Of a DNA stretch of 64,000 nucleotides, positions 7,747 to 16,426 are shown piece after piece. Source of the stretch: RYN-230 sp963770545 (GTDB lineage: Bacteria; Actinomycetota; Actinomycetes; Streptosporangiales; Streptosporangiaceae); the NCBI GenBank assembly GCA_963770545.1, contig CAVYQF010000020.1:1-64000 (forward strand). The letters are read 5' to 3'. The notes beneath the pieces were generated by a model. That model was given only the letters and a program-made list of their open reading frames with translations. It ran no database searches and had not been told where the DNA came from. The translations under genes and the position numbers were made by a program. Position 1 is the first letter of the stretch. Each line of letters starts with the position of its first letter.

Positions 7747-8616
7747 GTGACACAGGCGCGGACCAGGCCCGGCCGCCGGAGCCGGCCCGGCCGGGGGCTG
7801 TCGCTGGACCGGATCGTCACGACCACGCTGGAACTGGTGGACGAGCAGGGCATCGGGGCCGCGACCATGCGCGCGGTGGCCTCCCGGCTGGGAGTCCGCT
7901 CGATGTCGCTGTACCGGTACGTGGCGGATCGCGACGAACTGCTTGACGCGGTCGTGGACCGTATCGTGAACGAACTCGGAGACGATCCAGAGGTCCAGCT
8001 GCGCCCGGCAGGCGGCTGGCGCCCCTACCTGACCGGGATGGCACGTGGGGTACGCCGTTACGCCCGGGCGCACCCGCACGCTTTCCCGCTGGTGGCCACC
8101 CGCCCCCCGGCCGCTCCCTGGGTTAATCCGCCGCTCCGGTCGCTGCGCTGGGTCGAGTCGATGCTGAGCGGCCTGGCCGACGAGGGGTTCACCGACGAGC
8201 AGGTGCTGTTCACCTACCGCACGTTCAACAGTTTCCTGCTGGGTTACCTGCTGCTGGAAACCAGCGCCATGGCGCTGCAGGACCCCAAACCCGGCGACGG
8301 GTCCTTCACCAGCGCCGACACTAGCGCGGACGGGGACAGCGGGACGGCTGGGCAGGCCGCGGCCAACCCGGTCCCCGGCGGGCTGAGCCCAGCCCGCTCG
8401 CCTGAGCAGCGGGAAGCAGTCGAGGACGCTGACAGCCCGCGCGAGCTGATCGACCCAGCGGATGAGATCGACCGCCGACGCTTTCCGACGGTGTACCGCC
8501 TGGCGGCGGGGCTCGCCGAGGACCGCTGGGAACGGGAGTTCGGGACCGGCCTGGAGGACATGCTCGACCGCATTGCGGCCTTCGTGGCCGGGAGCCCTGA
8601 TTCCAGCCCCGGTTGA
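7747..8616 (+). CDS. TetR-family regulator with TetR-C1-type ligand domain
   Basis: 289 residues. The N-terminal HTH (LDRIVTTTLELVDEQGIGAATMRAVASRLGVRSMSLYRYVADRDELLD) is typical of the class with a tetracycline-repressor-type C-terminal domain. A low-complexity insertion (about residues 185-235, SADTSADGDSGTAGQAA) lengthens the sensor domain beyond the usual 200-240 residues. GTG 7747 follows GAGGTGAGG; TTG 7744 is an alternative. No adjacent drug-efflux gene is present; the target may be its own promoter or the secreted beta-helix gene downstream. Confidence 0.82.
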   Translation: MTQARTRPGRRSRPGRGLSLDRIVTTTLELVDEQGIGAATMRAVASRLGVRSMSLYRYVADRDELLDAVVDRIVNELGDDPEVQLRPAGGWRPYLTGMARGVRRYARAHPHAFPLVATRPPAAPWVNPPLRSLRWVESMLSGLADEGFTDEQVLFTYRTFNSFLLGYLLLETSAMALQDPKPGDGSFTSADTSADGDSGTAGQAAANPVPGGLSPARSPEQREAVEDADSPRELIDPADEIDRRRFPTVYRLAAGLAEDRWEREFGTGLEDMLDRIAAFVAGSPDSSPG

Positions 8617-8680
8617 CACGCACGCAGGTCTGGCCGATCTCAATGATGTGACCACAGGGCAGCCCGGTAGCCCGCACGCC

Positions 8681-8710
8681 TTGTTTGTTTCTATTTGTCT
8701 GTTTTAATAG
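8681..8710 (+). promoter_or_regulatory. Candidate promoter of the beta-helix protein gene
   Basis: An AT-rich island in GC-rich surroundings. TTGTTT (8681-8686) and TAATAG (8705-8710) are 18 bases apart. The leader of about 130 bases contains a hairpin, GGCCGGCCT (8734-8742) with AGGCCGGCC (8759-8767), extended inside by GGGT/ACCC. Confidence 0.45.
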
Positions 8711-8848
8711 GGCAGTCGGGGCTGTGGGGGACCGGCCGGCCTGGGGTGCGCTGACCCGAGGCCGGCCACTGGGGCTCGCCGTTGATGCCGGGCCGGGGAT
8801 GACCCGGACCCACGGCTCTTGCCCGGCCTAGGGGGAAGGTGGGGGCAC

Positions 8849-10129
8849 ATGAGGTCATTCAAGGCTGGCCTGATCACGAGTTCGCTTCTGACACCGGTGC
8901 TGGTGGTGGGGGGAATGCTCGCGCAGGCTGGGCCGGCCGGGGCCAGCACGGGTCATGGTCATCAGGCCCTGTTCGTCTCGAAAAACGCGAGCTCAACCGG
9001 ATCGGGCCAGTCCTGCAACACGGCCAGGTACAAAACCATAAGGTCGGCGCTCAAGGCGGCACCGCCCTGGTCGGCCGTGGTGGTATGCCCCGGGAGCTAC
9101 CACGAGCAGGTGGTGGTCAAGAAACCGGTCTCGCTGATCGGCCTGCACGCGACCATCAATGAGCAGGGCGTCAATCCGAAGTTCGTGGTGAACCCGCCCG
9201 GCGTCGGGAAACTGACCATCTTCGCCGGCGTGGTCATCGTCAGCTCGCATGTGCGCGTGCAAGGCTTCACGATCACGAACGCTCTCGGCGAGGGCGTCCT
9301 GGCCGCCGGGGTGCAGGGCACCATCAGCGACATCACCATCGAGCACAACGCGGTGGTGCACAACGACCTGGGCGGGGGTGTCCCGCCCGCGTCGGCCTAC
9401 TTCGAATGCCAGGCCCAGGGGCAGGTACCCGGTGACTGCGGGGAGGGCGTGCACCTCCTGGCCGTCGCGGATTCCCAGGTGAACGGGAACTTCATCGCCC
9501 ACAACTCCGGCGGGGTCCTGCTGACCGACGAGACCGGGCCGACCCACAACAACGTGATCGAGAACAACATCGTCACCCGCAACGCCTCCGACTGCGGGAT
9601 CACGGTGCCCGGTCACAACCCGGCCGCGCTGAACTCCAAGGGCCAGCGGCAGCCGGCCGTCGCCGGGGTCTATGACAACGCCATCGTGCACAACGTGGTC
9701 ACCAACAACGGCCGCGAGGGCGAGGGTGCGGGCGTTCTGTTCGCGAATGCCTCGGCCGGCACGGCGTCGTACAACAACCTGGTCGAAGGTAACTTCATCG
9801 CCGGCAACGGGCTGTCCGGCGTGACCATGCACGCGCACACGCTGATGCCGGGCCAGTTCGAGGACCTGAGTGGCAACAAGATCATCGGTAACAAGATCGG
9901 GACGAACAACCTGGACGGGGACACGCTCGACTCACCCGTCTCGCCCACGGACATGAAGACCACCGGCGTCCTCGTGTTCTCCGGCGGCACCAGCGTGCGC
10001 GTGGTGATCGCGCATAACCACATCTTCGACAACAAGATCGGCATCTGGCTCAGCAAGCCGGTGAAGGCGTTCGGCCTCGGCACGAATTCCTTCCGCCATG
10101 TGAGGACGCCGATTTCGGCCGGTCACTGA
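8849..10129 (+). CDS. Secreted right-handed parallel beta-helix protein
   Basis: 426 residues. An N-terminal signal peptide (MRSFKAGLITSSLLTPVLVV... ending near AGPAGAS) is followed by a repetitive body with periodic Asn/Ile/Val turns (HNNVIENNIVTRNASDCGITVPG, YNNLVEGNFIAGNGLSGVTM, IIGNKIGTNN). This is the parallel beta-helix (PbH1/NosD-like) pattern seen in pectate lyases and surface carbohydrate-binding proteins. No lyase catalytic set was recognised, so the enzyme activity is open. ATG 8849 sits behind a GGAAGGTGGGGG purine stretch and gives a clean signal peptide. Confidence 0.8.
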   Translation: MRSFKAGLITSSLLTPVLVVGGMLAQAGPAGASTGHGHQALFVSKNASSTGSGQSCNTARYKTIRSALKAAPPWSAVVVCPGSYHEQVVVKKPVSLIGLHATINEQGVNPKFVVNPPGVGKLTIFAGVVIVSSHVRVQGFTITNALGEGVLAAGVQGTISDITIEHNAVVHNDLGGGVPPASAYFECQAQGQVPGDCGEGVHLLAVADSQVNGNFIAHNSGGVLLTDETGPTHNNVIENNIVTRNASDCGITVPGHNPAALNSKGQRQPAVAGVYDNAIVHNVVTNNGREGEGAGVLFANASAGTASYNNLVEGNFIAGNGLSGVTMHAHTLMPGQFEDLSGNKIIGNKIGTNNLDGDTLDSPVSPTDMKTTGVLVFSGGTSVRVVIAHNHIFDNKIGIWLSKPVKAFGLGTNSFRHVRTPISAGH

Positions 10130-10152
10130 TCCAGAACCAGAGGACGCGTGAG

Positions 10153-10182
10153 GCGGCCCGGCCATCCAGGTGGCCGGGCCGC
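10153..10182 (+). terminator. Hairpin after the beta-helix gene
   Basis: GCGGCCCGGCCA (10153-10164) pairs perfectly with TGGCCGGGCCGC (10171-10182) over the loop TCCAGG, 24 bases after the stop. No T-run follows. Position and stability suit a terminator. Confidence 0.6.
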
Positions 10183-10262
10183 GTTCCGCAGGGGAGGCGG
10201 TGAGGTGTTCAACGGCGGGAGCATGGAATCGCCGTACGCCCGCCTGCCACTCCCGCGCCGCG

Positions 10263-10314
10263 TCGTGATCAACTGATTGGTGTCGTCATGACGACACCAA
10301 TCAGTTGATCACGA
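10263..10314. repeat. 52-bp perfect palindrome (copy 1 of 2)
   Basis: Arms 10263-10288 and 10289-10314 are exact reverse complements, beginning TCGTGATCAACTGATTGG and centred on CATG. It lies between convergent genes. A diverged copy occurs at 41340-41395. It may be a bidirectional terminator or a dispersed repetitive palindromic element. Confidence 0.92.
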
Positions 10315-10375
10315 AGGTTGGCTGGGCTCCCTGGGGCTGATGGGGAATGTGAGGCAATCCTCGCAGCTCGGCCTC

Positions 10376-10912
10376 CTATTCTGGGTAACTGGCGGGGTGC
10401 CACGGCAGCAACGGTTCGGTGCTCCCGCCCGAGCCCAGCAGGTACCCGGCATCTCCGCTCACCTCGGGTTCGCGGGTGCGGCGAGCCCGCCACCTGGACG
10501 GCAGGAACATCGGGATGATCATCGCCAGGCCGGCCGCCGCGAGGATCCCGTGAGCCAGCATGGCCTCGAAACCTGCCCCGTACGGGTGGGACTTCAGCGG
10601 GATCAGGTGCACCGCGTGCCGGACGCTGTCCAGGTACAGCGCGGTCAGGCCGAGCAGCAGCAGCCCGGGCAGCCCGGCGGCGAGTGGCGAGATCCGCGGC
10701 GCCGCGATCAGGATCCCGGCCAGCAGGCCGGTGATCGCTACAGCAGCCAGCCCCGCGAGCATGTGGTGATCGGAAAGCAGGGAGCCACCGCCGGCCGGCA
10801 ACCGGGTCAGCGGGGTGGTCAGCGCCGTCAGCCGCAGGTATCCCCAGGCGCCAGCGAAGAACAGTACTCCGGCCATAACGACCGCCAGGAGGATCCCGAT
10901 CAGATGCCGCAT
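10376..10912 (-). CDS. Four-helix membrane protein of unknown function
   Basis: 178 residues with about four hydrophobic helices: an N-terminal LIGILLAVVMAGVLFFAGAW, then about 52-70, 75-95 and 118-140. A hydrophilic C-terminal tail carries RWRARRTREPEV. ATG 10912 follows GGAAGG at 8 bases. Its 3' end points at the 52-bp palindrome. No family was recognised; it resembles small conserved actinomycete membrane proteins. Confidence 0.6.
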   Translation of the reverse strand: MRHLIGILLAVVMAGVLFFAGAWGYLRLTALTTPLTRLPAGGGSLLSDHHMLAGLAAVAITGLLAGILIAAPRISPLAAGLPGLLLLGLTALYLDSVRHAVHLIPLKSHPYGAGFEAMLAHGILAAAGLAMIIPMFLPSRWRARRTREPEVSGDAGYLLGSGGSTEPLLPWHPASYPE

Positions 10913-11130
10913 GAGCTCACCTTCCGCTCGCTACCTGCCCTAACTCCGCCATTGAAGACCGCCACCAGCGCCGGGACATGACGCCTCCGGCCGGCAAGAG
11001 GCCATTCCATGGCAGCACAAAATTCAGCCGGCAGCGTAGCGACCGGCCAAGGCCGTCCCATTCACCCGGCCACCCAGCGTCCTGAACAGGGAAAATAGCG
11101 TCATCACCGGTTCTGGCTGTCGGGCTATCC

Positions 11131-11147
11131 GCGCCAACTGTTGGCGC
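11131..11147. promoter_or_regulatory. 17-bp perfect palindrome in the LysR-membrane gene gap
   Basis: GCGCCAAC-T-GTTGGCGC, between the LysR stop (11197) and the membrane-protein start (10912). It could be an operator, or a hairpin (GCGCCA stem, five-base loop) ending LysR transcription. The rest of this 284-base gap shows nothing else clear. Confidence 0.45.
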
Positions 11148-11196
11148 ATGGGATCACTATTCGCCAAGGATTGCGTCAGTGAGCGAACGTCAAGCC

Positions 11197-12135
11197 TCAG
11201 TCCAGACCGACGGCCCCGGCCGTCGGTCTCGCGACGGCTCCGGCCTTCTGTCTCGCGACCGCGACGAAACGCTGCACGGCAGGACTGGGGTCGCCGGCGC
11301 GCCAGGCCAGGCACAGCGGGGTGGCGGGCACCCCACGGCCCGGCACGAACGTGATCCCCGGCCGCGCGTGGAACGTCTCGGCCGACGCAGGGCAGAGGCT
11401 GACCCCACGGCCTGCGGCCACATATTCGCGCCACTCGTCGATGGTCCGGGCGGTGGCCCCGATGACCGGCGGCGCTCCGTTCGGCCGTGGGCTGAGGAGC
11501 CAGTCGTCCCGCCAGGCCGTCGGGTGGCAGCCGTCGGTCGCGGCCGCGGCCGCGATCCAGGGCAGCGCCTCGGTATCGCTCAGGAGCAGGCGGTCGCGGC
11601 CAGCGAGCGGGTGGCCGGAAGGCAGCACCCACACCCGGGGTTCCTCGGCCAGGGTGGCGAGCTCGAGGCCCGCGGCACGGATCGGCGGGCGGACGAAGGC
11701 CACATCGGTGCTGCGGTCCAGCAGGCCGCCCGCCGGATGCGTGAGCTCGAAGGAGTTCAGCCGGACCTCGACCCCGGGTTCCTCACGCTGGAACGCCGCG
11801 AGGATCTGCGTCGGAAGGTCGCCGCCTGCCGCGACGCTCAGGCCCACCGGCAGGACGCCCCCGATCGCGTGGGCCGAGTTGCGGGCGGCAGACGCGGCCC
11901 GGTCCAGTTCGGCCAGGGTGGAGCGCGCCCCGTCCAGGAAGCTGGCGCCCGCGGCGGTGACCGACGCTCCGCGGCTGCTGCGCTCCAGGAGCCGGACACC
12001 CAGAATCGTTTCGAGTTGCTGGATCTGGGTGCTCAGCACCTGCTGGGTGATGTGCACCCGCCGGGCCGCGCCCGTGAAGCTGCCTTCCTCGGCAACCGCG
12101 ACGAAGTAACGCAGGTGCCGGACCTCAATGTCCAT
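11197..12135 (-). CDS. LysR-family transcriptional regulator
   Basis: 312 residues, standard length. The N-terminal winged HTH begins MDIEVRHLRYFVAVAEEGSFTGAARR and includes VLSTQIQQLETILGVRLLER. A LysR substrate-binding domain follows (GLSVAAGGDLPTQILAAF... FVRPPI... GVSLCPAS). ATG 12135 has no ribosome site, so the mRNA may be leaderless. It is divergent from the large ferritin-CDGSH-globin gene at 12331, and divergent neighbours are the usual LysR targets. The ligand is unknown. Confidence 0.85.
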   Translation of the reverse strand: MDIEVRHLRYFVAVAEEGSFTGAARRVHITQQVLSTQIQQLETILGVRLLERSSRGASVTAAGASFLDGARSTLAELDRAASAARNSAHAIGGVLPVGLSVAAGGDLPTQILAAFQREEPGVEVRLNSFELTHPAGGLLDRSTDVAFVRPPIRAAGLELATLAEEPRVWVLPSGHPLAGRDRLLLSDTEALPWIAAAAATDGCHPTAWRDDWLLSPRPNGAPPVIGATARTIDEWREYVAAGRGVSLCPASAETFHARPGITFVPGRGVPATPLCLAWRAGDPSPAVQRFVAVARQKAGAVARPTAGAVGLD

Positions 12136-12330
12136 CGCGGCCGATCGTACCGGCCGGGACCAGATCAGCCGTCCTGGCGTCCGCCCCTCGCCTCGCGGGC
12201 GCATCCGCGCGCCGCTTCGCGGGCAGGACCAGGAAAGTGACCTGTGCGAGGCCGGTATGGACCAGCACGACCGAGCCGTGGCCCCCGAGCGGGCGGGGGG
12301 TCCGGGCCACGACGACATCGGGGAGAACTT

Positions 12331-15300
12331 ATGAGCACCGATCAGGCTGACCAGGCCGCCAGCGCACCGGGCCATGAGGCGGCCACCTCAGGTGGCGAGG
12401 GTCCGCTGGCCCGGCTGCTGGAAACCCGGGGCGGGACCGCGGCCCCAGAGGTCCCGTTCGTCATCGAGCACCGCGAAGCCCTGATCTACATGCTGTGCCA
12501 GGCGGCCGAACTCGAGCACGGGATCATGTGCCAGTACCTGTTCGCCGCGTTCTCGCTCAAGGAATCCGAGGACGAGGGGCTGACCCCGGACGAGCTGGCC
12601 GCCGTCACGCGCTGGCAGCGGCAGATCCTGAGCGTGGCCGCGGGAGAGATGCTGCATCTGGCCCTGGTCCACAACCTGCTCTCGGCCATCGGCGCCGCCC
12701 CGCACCTGTCCCGGCCGAACCTGCCCGCCCCGGCCGGGCACTACCCCGCTGGGGTGCAGCTGGCCCTGCTGCCGTTCGGTGAAGCGGCCCTGCGGCATTT
12801 CATGTACCTGGAGCGCCCGGAGGGTATGGATCTTCAGGATGCCGAGGGCCTGGCCGCCATGCAGACCGCCCTGCCGAGCGTGAACCCGCGTGACATCGTC
12901 CCCACCGGCCAGGACTTCCGCACGGTCGGGCACCTGTACCGCTCGGTCGAGGCCGGCTTCCGGCACCTGACCGAGAAGTACGGGGAAGACTGGCTGTTCA
13001 CCGGGCCGCCCCGGGCGCAGGCCACCCCGGCGCTGTTCGGCTGGCCGAACCTGCTGCCGGTCACCGGGCTGGACAGCGCCTGCGCCGCGGTCGAGGAAAT
13101 CGTGGAGCAGGGCGAGGGCCCGCGGGGACACTGGCAGGAAGCGCACTTCGGCCAGTTCGTGGCGATCCTGGACGAGTACGAGCAGATGCGGGAGGCCAAC
13201 CCCGGATTCGAGCCAGCCCGTCCAGTGATGGCCGCGAACGTCCGCCCGCACGACCGGGCCGACGCCGTGCCCGTGATCACCGACCCGCTCACCGCGCGGG
13301 TCACCGACCTGTTCAATGTCAACTACGAGATCCTGCTGCAGCTCTTCGAGCGGTTCTTCGCGCACACCACCGAGACCGACGCCCAGCTCAAGGTCCTGGC
13401 GGATGCCTCGGTGGCGCTGATGGTGCAGGTGATCAAGCCGCTCGGCAGCCTGATCACCACCCTGCCGCCCGGCCCGGCGTACCCGGGGCGCACGGCCGGG
13501 CCCAGCTTCGAGCTGTTCTACGAGTCCGACTACCTGATGCCGCACCAGCACGCGGCCTGGGCGCTGCTGGCCGAGCGGCTGGACGTAGCGGCCTGGCTGT
13601 GCAGCGAACTGTGCGCCGGGCGCGGTACGGCCATCGCGGCCCAGCTGGAACCGGTGCTCGACGCCATCCGCCAGATCGCCGCATCCCTGGCCGCGCATCT
13701 GGAGGCCGGCACCCCCCAGGCCGCCCTGGCGTCGGCCCGGCCGAGGCTGCTGGCCGCCGACATCGACGCCCTGGCCATCGCGGTCACCAGGATCCTGGAC
13801 GGCCTGCCCGCCGGCCCGCAGACCCCCGGCGAGACGGCCCGCGCGGCCGTCGAACTGCTCAGCGCGGCCCGCAACGTCCCGGGCCCCGGGGGACGCCGCG
13901 CGGCCGGAGATCCCGACGCCGCCGTGGCAGCCGGGCGCCTGCGCGAGGCCGTGCTGGCGGCGACCCGCCTGCGAGCCGGCCTCGGCGGGTCCGGCACCTG
14001 TCCGCCCGATCTCACCGAAGCGGTCGCGGCCCTGCAGGACGTGCTGCTCCGGGTCGCGCCCCCCAGCCAGGAACCGGCGTGGCGCGAGGATCTCCGGCAG
14101 GCGCAGTCTTCTCTGCCGGCCTCGATCCAGGCCGCCCGCAATGGCCCGTACCTGGTCACGAACGTGCCGGCCGTCCGCAGCCACCTGGGAATCGACACCG
14201 AGGCGGCACCGCAGCTCGCGCTGTGCCGCTGCGGCGCCTCCGCGGTCAAGCCCGCCTGCGACGGGACCTGCCACGCGAACGGGTTCAGCGACGCGAAAGA
14301 CCCCGCCCGGGTCCCCGACCACCGCGACACCTACCCCGGCGAGCAGGTGACGGTGTTCGACAACCGCGGCATCTGCCAGCACTCCGGCTTCTGCACCGAC
14401 CGGCTGCCCGCCGTTTTCCGATCAGCTAACGATCCGTTCGTGGCCCCCAGCGGCGGACGGATGGACGAGATCGTCAGGGCCGCCCGCGACTGCCCGTCCG
14501 GGGCCCTGTCGTATGCGCTGGGCCCCACCGAGGCTCGCGCCGGCGTGGACGGCCACGGTCAGCGGCCACCCGCGATCGAGATCACCGCGGACGGCCCGTA
14601 CCGGGTGACCGGCGGCATCCCGCTCGAAGGCGCCGACGGGAAGCGGGTCAGGCACGCCCACGGCGCCTCGGCCGAGCACTATGCGCTGTGCCGCTGCGGG
14701 CACTCGCAGAACAAGCCGTTCTGCTCGGGCATGCACTGGTACGTGGGGTTCACCGATCCCGCCCCCCGGCCGAGCCCGACCCTGTTCGAGTACGCGGGCG
14801 GGCTGGGCCCGCTCACGCGGGCCGCCCGGCTGCTGCACGAAAAGCACATCCCGGCCGACCCCCTGCTCGCCCCGGTGTTCGCGGACATGCCGGCCGACCA
14901 GCCGCAGGCCCTGGCCGCCTGGCTGGCCGCCGCCCTCGGCGGTCCGGCCTTGGGCGATGCGGCCCTGGACGGTGCGGCCCCACGCGGCGCCGGGAAAGCC
15001 CTGCCCCAGTCCCTCCTGTCGCCCTCGGGCCAGCCGCTGACCGAGGATCAGCGGGCCCGCTGGGTATCCCTGGCCAGCCGGGCCGTCGACGAGGCCGGGT
15101 GGCCAGACGCTCCCGCGTTCCGCTCCGCGATCGCCTCCTGCCTGGAGTGGCTCTCCCGGGTCGCGGCCCAGCCCGCCGGCGACGGCGGGCCCGGCCTGGT
15201 CCCCATCTGGGACTGGGGCCCGGGCGGGCCGCCCGCCCCCGCCAAGCACGACGCCGGCCAGGACACCGCCGCGCCGGTGACGCTGCCCGCGCCGGGCGAG

Positions 15301-15519
15301 CCGGTCAGCTTCGGCGCCCACATCAAACCGCTGTTCCGTGACCACGACCGTCAGTCGATGAGCTTCGCCTTCGACCTGTGGTCCGCCGACGACGTCCGTA
15401 CCCACGCGGCCGGCATTTTGCAGCGCCTCCAGGACGGAACCATGCCCTGCGACGGTGCGTGGCCCGCCGACCAGATTGCGGTCTTCGAACGCTGGACCGT
15501 CACCGGAATGGAACCCTAG
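12331..15519 (+). CDS. Multidomain iron protein: ferritin-like, CDGSH, Fer4_19-type, CDGSH, globin-like
   Basis: 1062 residues from ATG 12331 (GGGGAG 5 bases upstream). Residues about 40-345 form a ferritin-like domain resembling the VioB/RebD-type family: AAELEHGIMCQYLFAAF (about 58) and GEMLHLALVHNLL (about 105) supply E/H ligands. Residues 345-600 are Ala-rich helical. A CDGSH-type centre (CRCGASAVKPACDGTCH) is near 632, with a Cys inserted before the His. A divergent 4Fe-4S-like segment (ICQHSGFC... DCPSGALSY) spans about 670-733. A second, canonical-spacing centre (CRCGHSQNKPFCSGMH) is near 786. About 815-950 resembles a group II truncated haemoglobin, but the stretch that normally carries the proximal His has none. 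The C-terminal block HIKPLFRDHDRQSM... TMPCDGAWP is conserved-looking. It is probably a cytoplasmic redox enzyme; the reaction is unknown. Confidence 0.85.
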   Translation: MSTDQADQAASAPGHEAATSGGEGPLARLLETRGGTAAPEVPFVIEHREALIYMLCQAAELEHGIMCQYLFAAFSLKESEDEGLTPDELAAVTRWQRQILSVAAGEMLHLALVHNLLSAIGAAPHLSRPNLPAPAGHYPAGVQLALLPFGEAALRHFMYLERPEGMDLQDAEGLAAMQTALPSVNPRDIVPTGQDFRTVGHLYRSVEAGFRHLTEKYGEDWLFTGPPRAQATPALFGWPNLLPVTGLDSACAAVEEIVEQGEGPRGHWQEAHFGQFVAILDEYEQMREANPGFEPARPVMAANVRPHDRADAVPVITDPLTARVTDLFNVNYEILLQLFERFFAHTTETDAQLKVLADASVALMVQVIKPLGSLITTLPPGPAYPGRTAGPSFELFYESDYLMPHQHAAWALLAERLDVAAWLCSELCAGRGTAIAAQLEPVLDAIRQIAASLAAHLEAGTPQAALASARPRLLAADIDALAIAVTRILDGLPAGPQTPGETARAAVELLSAARNVPGPGGRRAAGDPDAAVAAGRLREAVLAATRLRAGLGGSGTCPPDLTEAVAALQDVLLRVAPPSQEPAWREDLRQAQSSLPASIQAARNGPYLVTNVPAVRSHLGIDTEAAPQLALCRCGASAVKPACDGTCHANGFSDAKDPARVPDHRDTYPGEQVTVFDNRGICQHSGFCTDRLPAVFRSANDPFVAPSGGRMDEIVRAARDCPSGALSYALGPTEARAGVDGHGQRPPAIEITADGPYRVTGGIPLEGADGKRVRHAHGASAEHYALCRCGHSQNKPFCSGMHWYVGFTDPAPRPSPTLFEYAGGLGPLTRAARLLHEKHIPADPLLAPVFADMPADQPQALAAWLAAALGGPALGDAALDGAAPRGAGKALPQSLLSPSGQPLTEDQRARWVSLASRAVDEAGWPDAPAFRSAIASCLEWLSRVAAQPAGDGGPGLVPIWDWGPGGPPAPAKHDAGQDTAAPVTLPAPGEPVSFGAHIKPLFRDHDRQSMSFAFDLWSADDVRTHAAGILQRLQDGTMPCDGAWPADQIAVFERWTVTGMEP

Positions 15520-15605
15520 CGCCACTCCCCCCAGCACGCAGGTGTGGTGGCGCCGACCACCCGCACGGCGAAGTCATTTGCAACTCAGTAGCTAAACTGG
15601 ACCGC

Positions 15606-16169
15606 ATGAACCGCGAATTCTCCGAGTGGCCATGCTCGCTGGCGCGCGCCGTCGGGGTGTTCGGTGACTCCTGGACACTGCTCATCGTCCGCGACGGACT
15701 ACAGGGACTCACCCGCTTCGACGAGTTCCAGCGCTCCCTGAATATCGCCCGGAATACGCTGTCTGACCGGCTCGGCAAGCTGGTCGATGTAGGGGTCATG
15801 ACCAAGCGGTTCTACCAGGACAACCCGCCGCGGTATGAGTACCTGCTCACCGACATGGGGCGCGACTTCTTCCCGGTCCTCGCGGCCATGCTCTCCTGGG
15901 GAGACAAGTGGCTCGACGACGGCGGCGGCGCGCCGGTCACGCTCCGCCACGTCGAGGGTGACGGCGAAGGCGATCACGAGGTCGTCCCCGAGGTCATCTG
16001 CGCGCAGTGCGGCCAGCCCGTCGTGCACACCGGCATCCAGTTCTGCGTCGGTCCCGGGTACCCCGACGATGTCCGGCCGGAACTCGATATGCGCGGCCGT
16101 CTTTCGCCAGCTCCCGCCTCCCGCCAGCATCGGCCTCGCCGGGCACCCCCCGCCGAACGCGCCAGCTAA
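15606..16169 (+). CDS. HxlR-family transcriptional regulator
   Basis: 187 residues. CSLARAVGVFGDSWTLLIVRDGLQGLTRFDEFQRSL, then NTLSDRLGKLVDVGVM and YLLTDMGRDFFPVLAAM, are the HxlR winged-helix pattern; Cys at residue 10 is the usual redox-sensitive position. The C-terminus adds a possible zinc-ribbon half (ICAQCGQPV) and a basic Pro/Arg tail. ATG 15606 lacks a ribosome site; the AT-rich TTTGCAACTCAGTAGCTAAAC (15577-15597) just upstream is a candidate promoter/operator. It may control itself and the tautomerase-BKACE operon downstream. Confidence 0.85.
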   Translation: MNREFSEWPCSLARAVGVFGDSWTLLIVRDGLQGLTRFDEFQRSLNIARNTLSDRLGKLVDVGVMTKRFYQDNPPRYEYLLTDMGRDFFPVLAAMLSWGDKWLDDGGGAPVTLRHVEGDGEGDHEVVPEVICAQCGQPVVHTGIQFCVGPGYPDDVRPELDMRGRLSPAPASRQHRPRRAPPAERAS

Positions 16170-16219
16170 CCCCTCCCCCTCCCCCCGCACCCAGCGGACC
16201 CACCCACCGCCCGCCGACA

Positions 16220-16283
16220 TTTCCTACGTGACGTGCACTACGGCAGGTGATTTGTCCCGGTTTGGGGCACGCTCCGTAGGAAA
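16220..16283. promoter_or_regulatory. Spaced inverted repeat before the BKACE operon
   Basis: TTTCCTACG (16220-16228) and CGTAGGAAA (16275-16283) are exact 9-base reverse complements 46 bases apart. They could be paired operator sites or a long stem in the leader. Significance is uncertain. Confidence 0.35.
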
Positions 16284-16351
16284 AGTCGTCGTGGGCCGCT
16301 GCCGCCGGGGCACCCTGGGCCTCGGTAAGTCTTGTTTTACGACTAAGTCTT

Positions 16352-16368
16352 GAATTGAGACTCAATTC
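16352..16368. promoter_or_regulatory. 17-bp palindromic operator candidate of the tautomerase-BKACE operon
   Basis: GAATTGAG-A-CTCAATTC is a perfect palindrome in an AT-rich island 58 bases before ATG 16427. TAAGTCTTG occurs twice just upstream (16326, 16344). TTGAAT (16350) could be a -35 box with TTCTAT 16 bases on. The adjacent HxlR regulator is the obvious candidate binder. Confidence 0.45.
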
Positions 16369-16426
16369 GTGTTCTATTGAGGGGACGCCAGCACGACCGT
16401 GCAGGACGGACTTGGGAGGAACAGCG

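Noticed and set aside
12388..14382. Very long open frame on the minus strand across the multidomain iron protein
   Set aside because: Its sequence is His/Arg/Gly-rich with no recognisable domain and mirrors the codon bias of the real gene on the plus strand.
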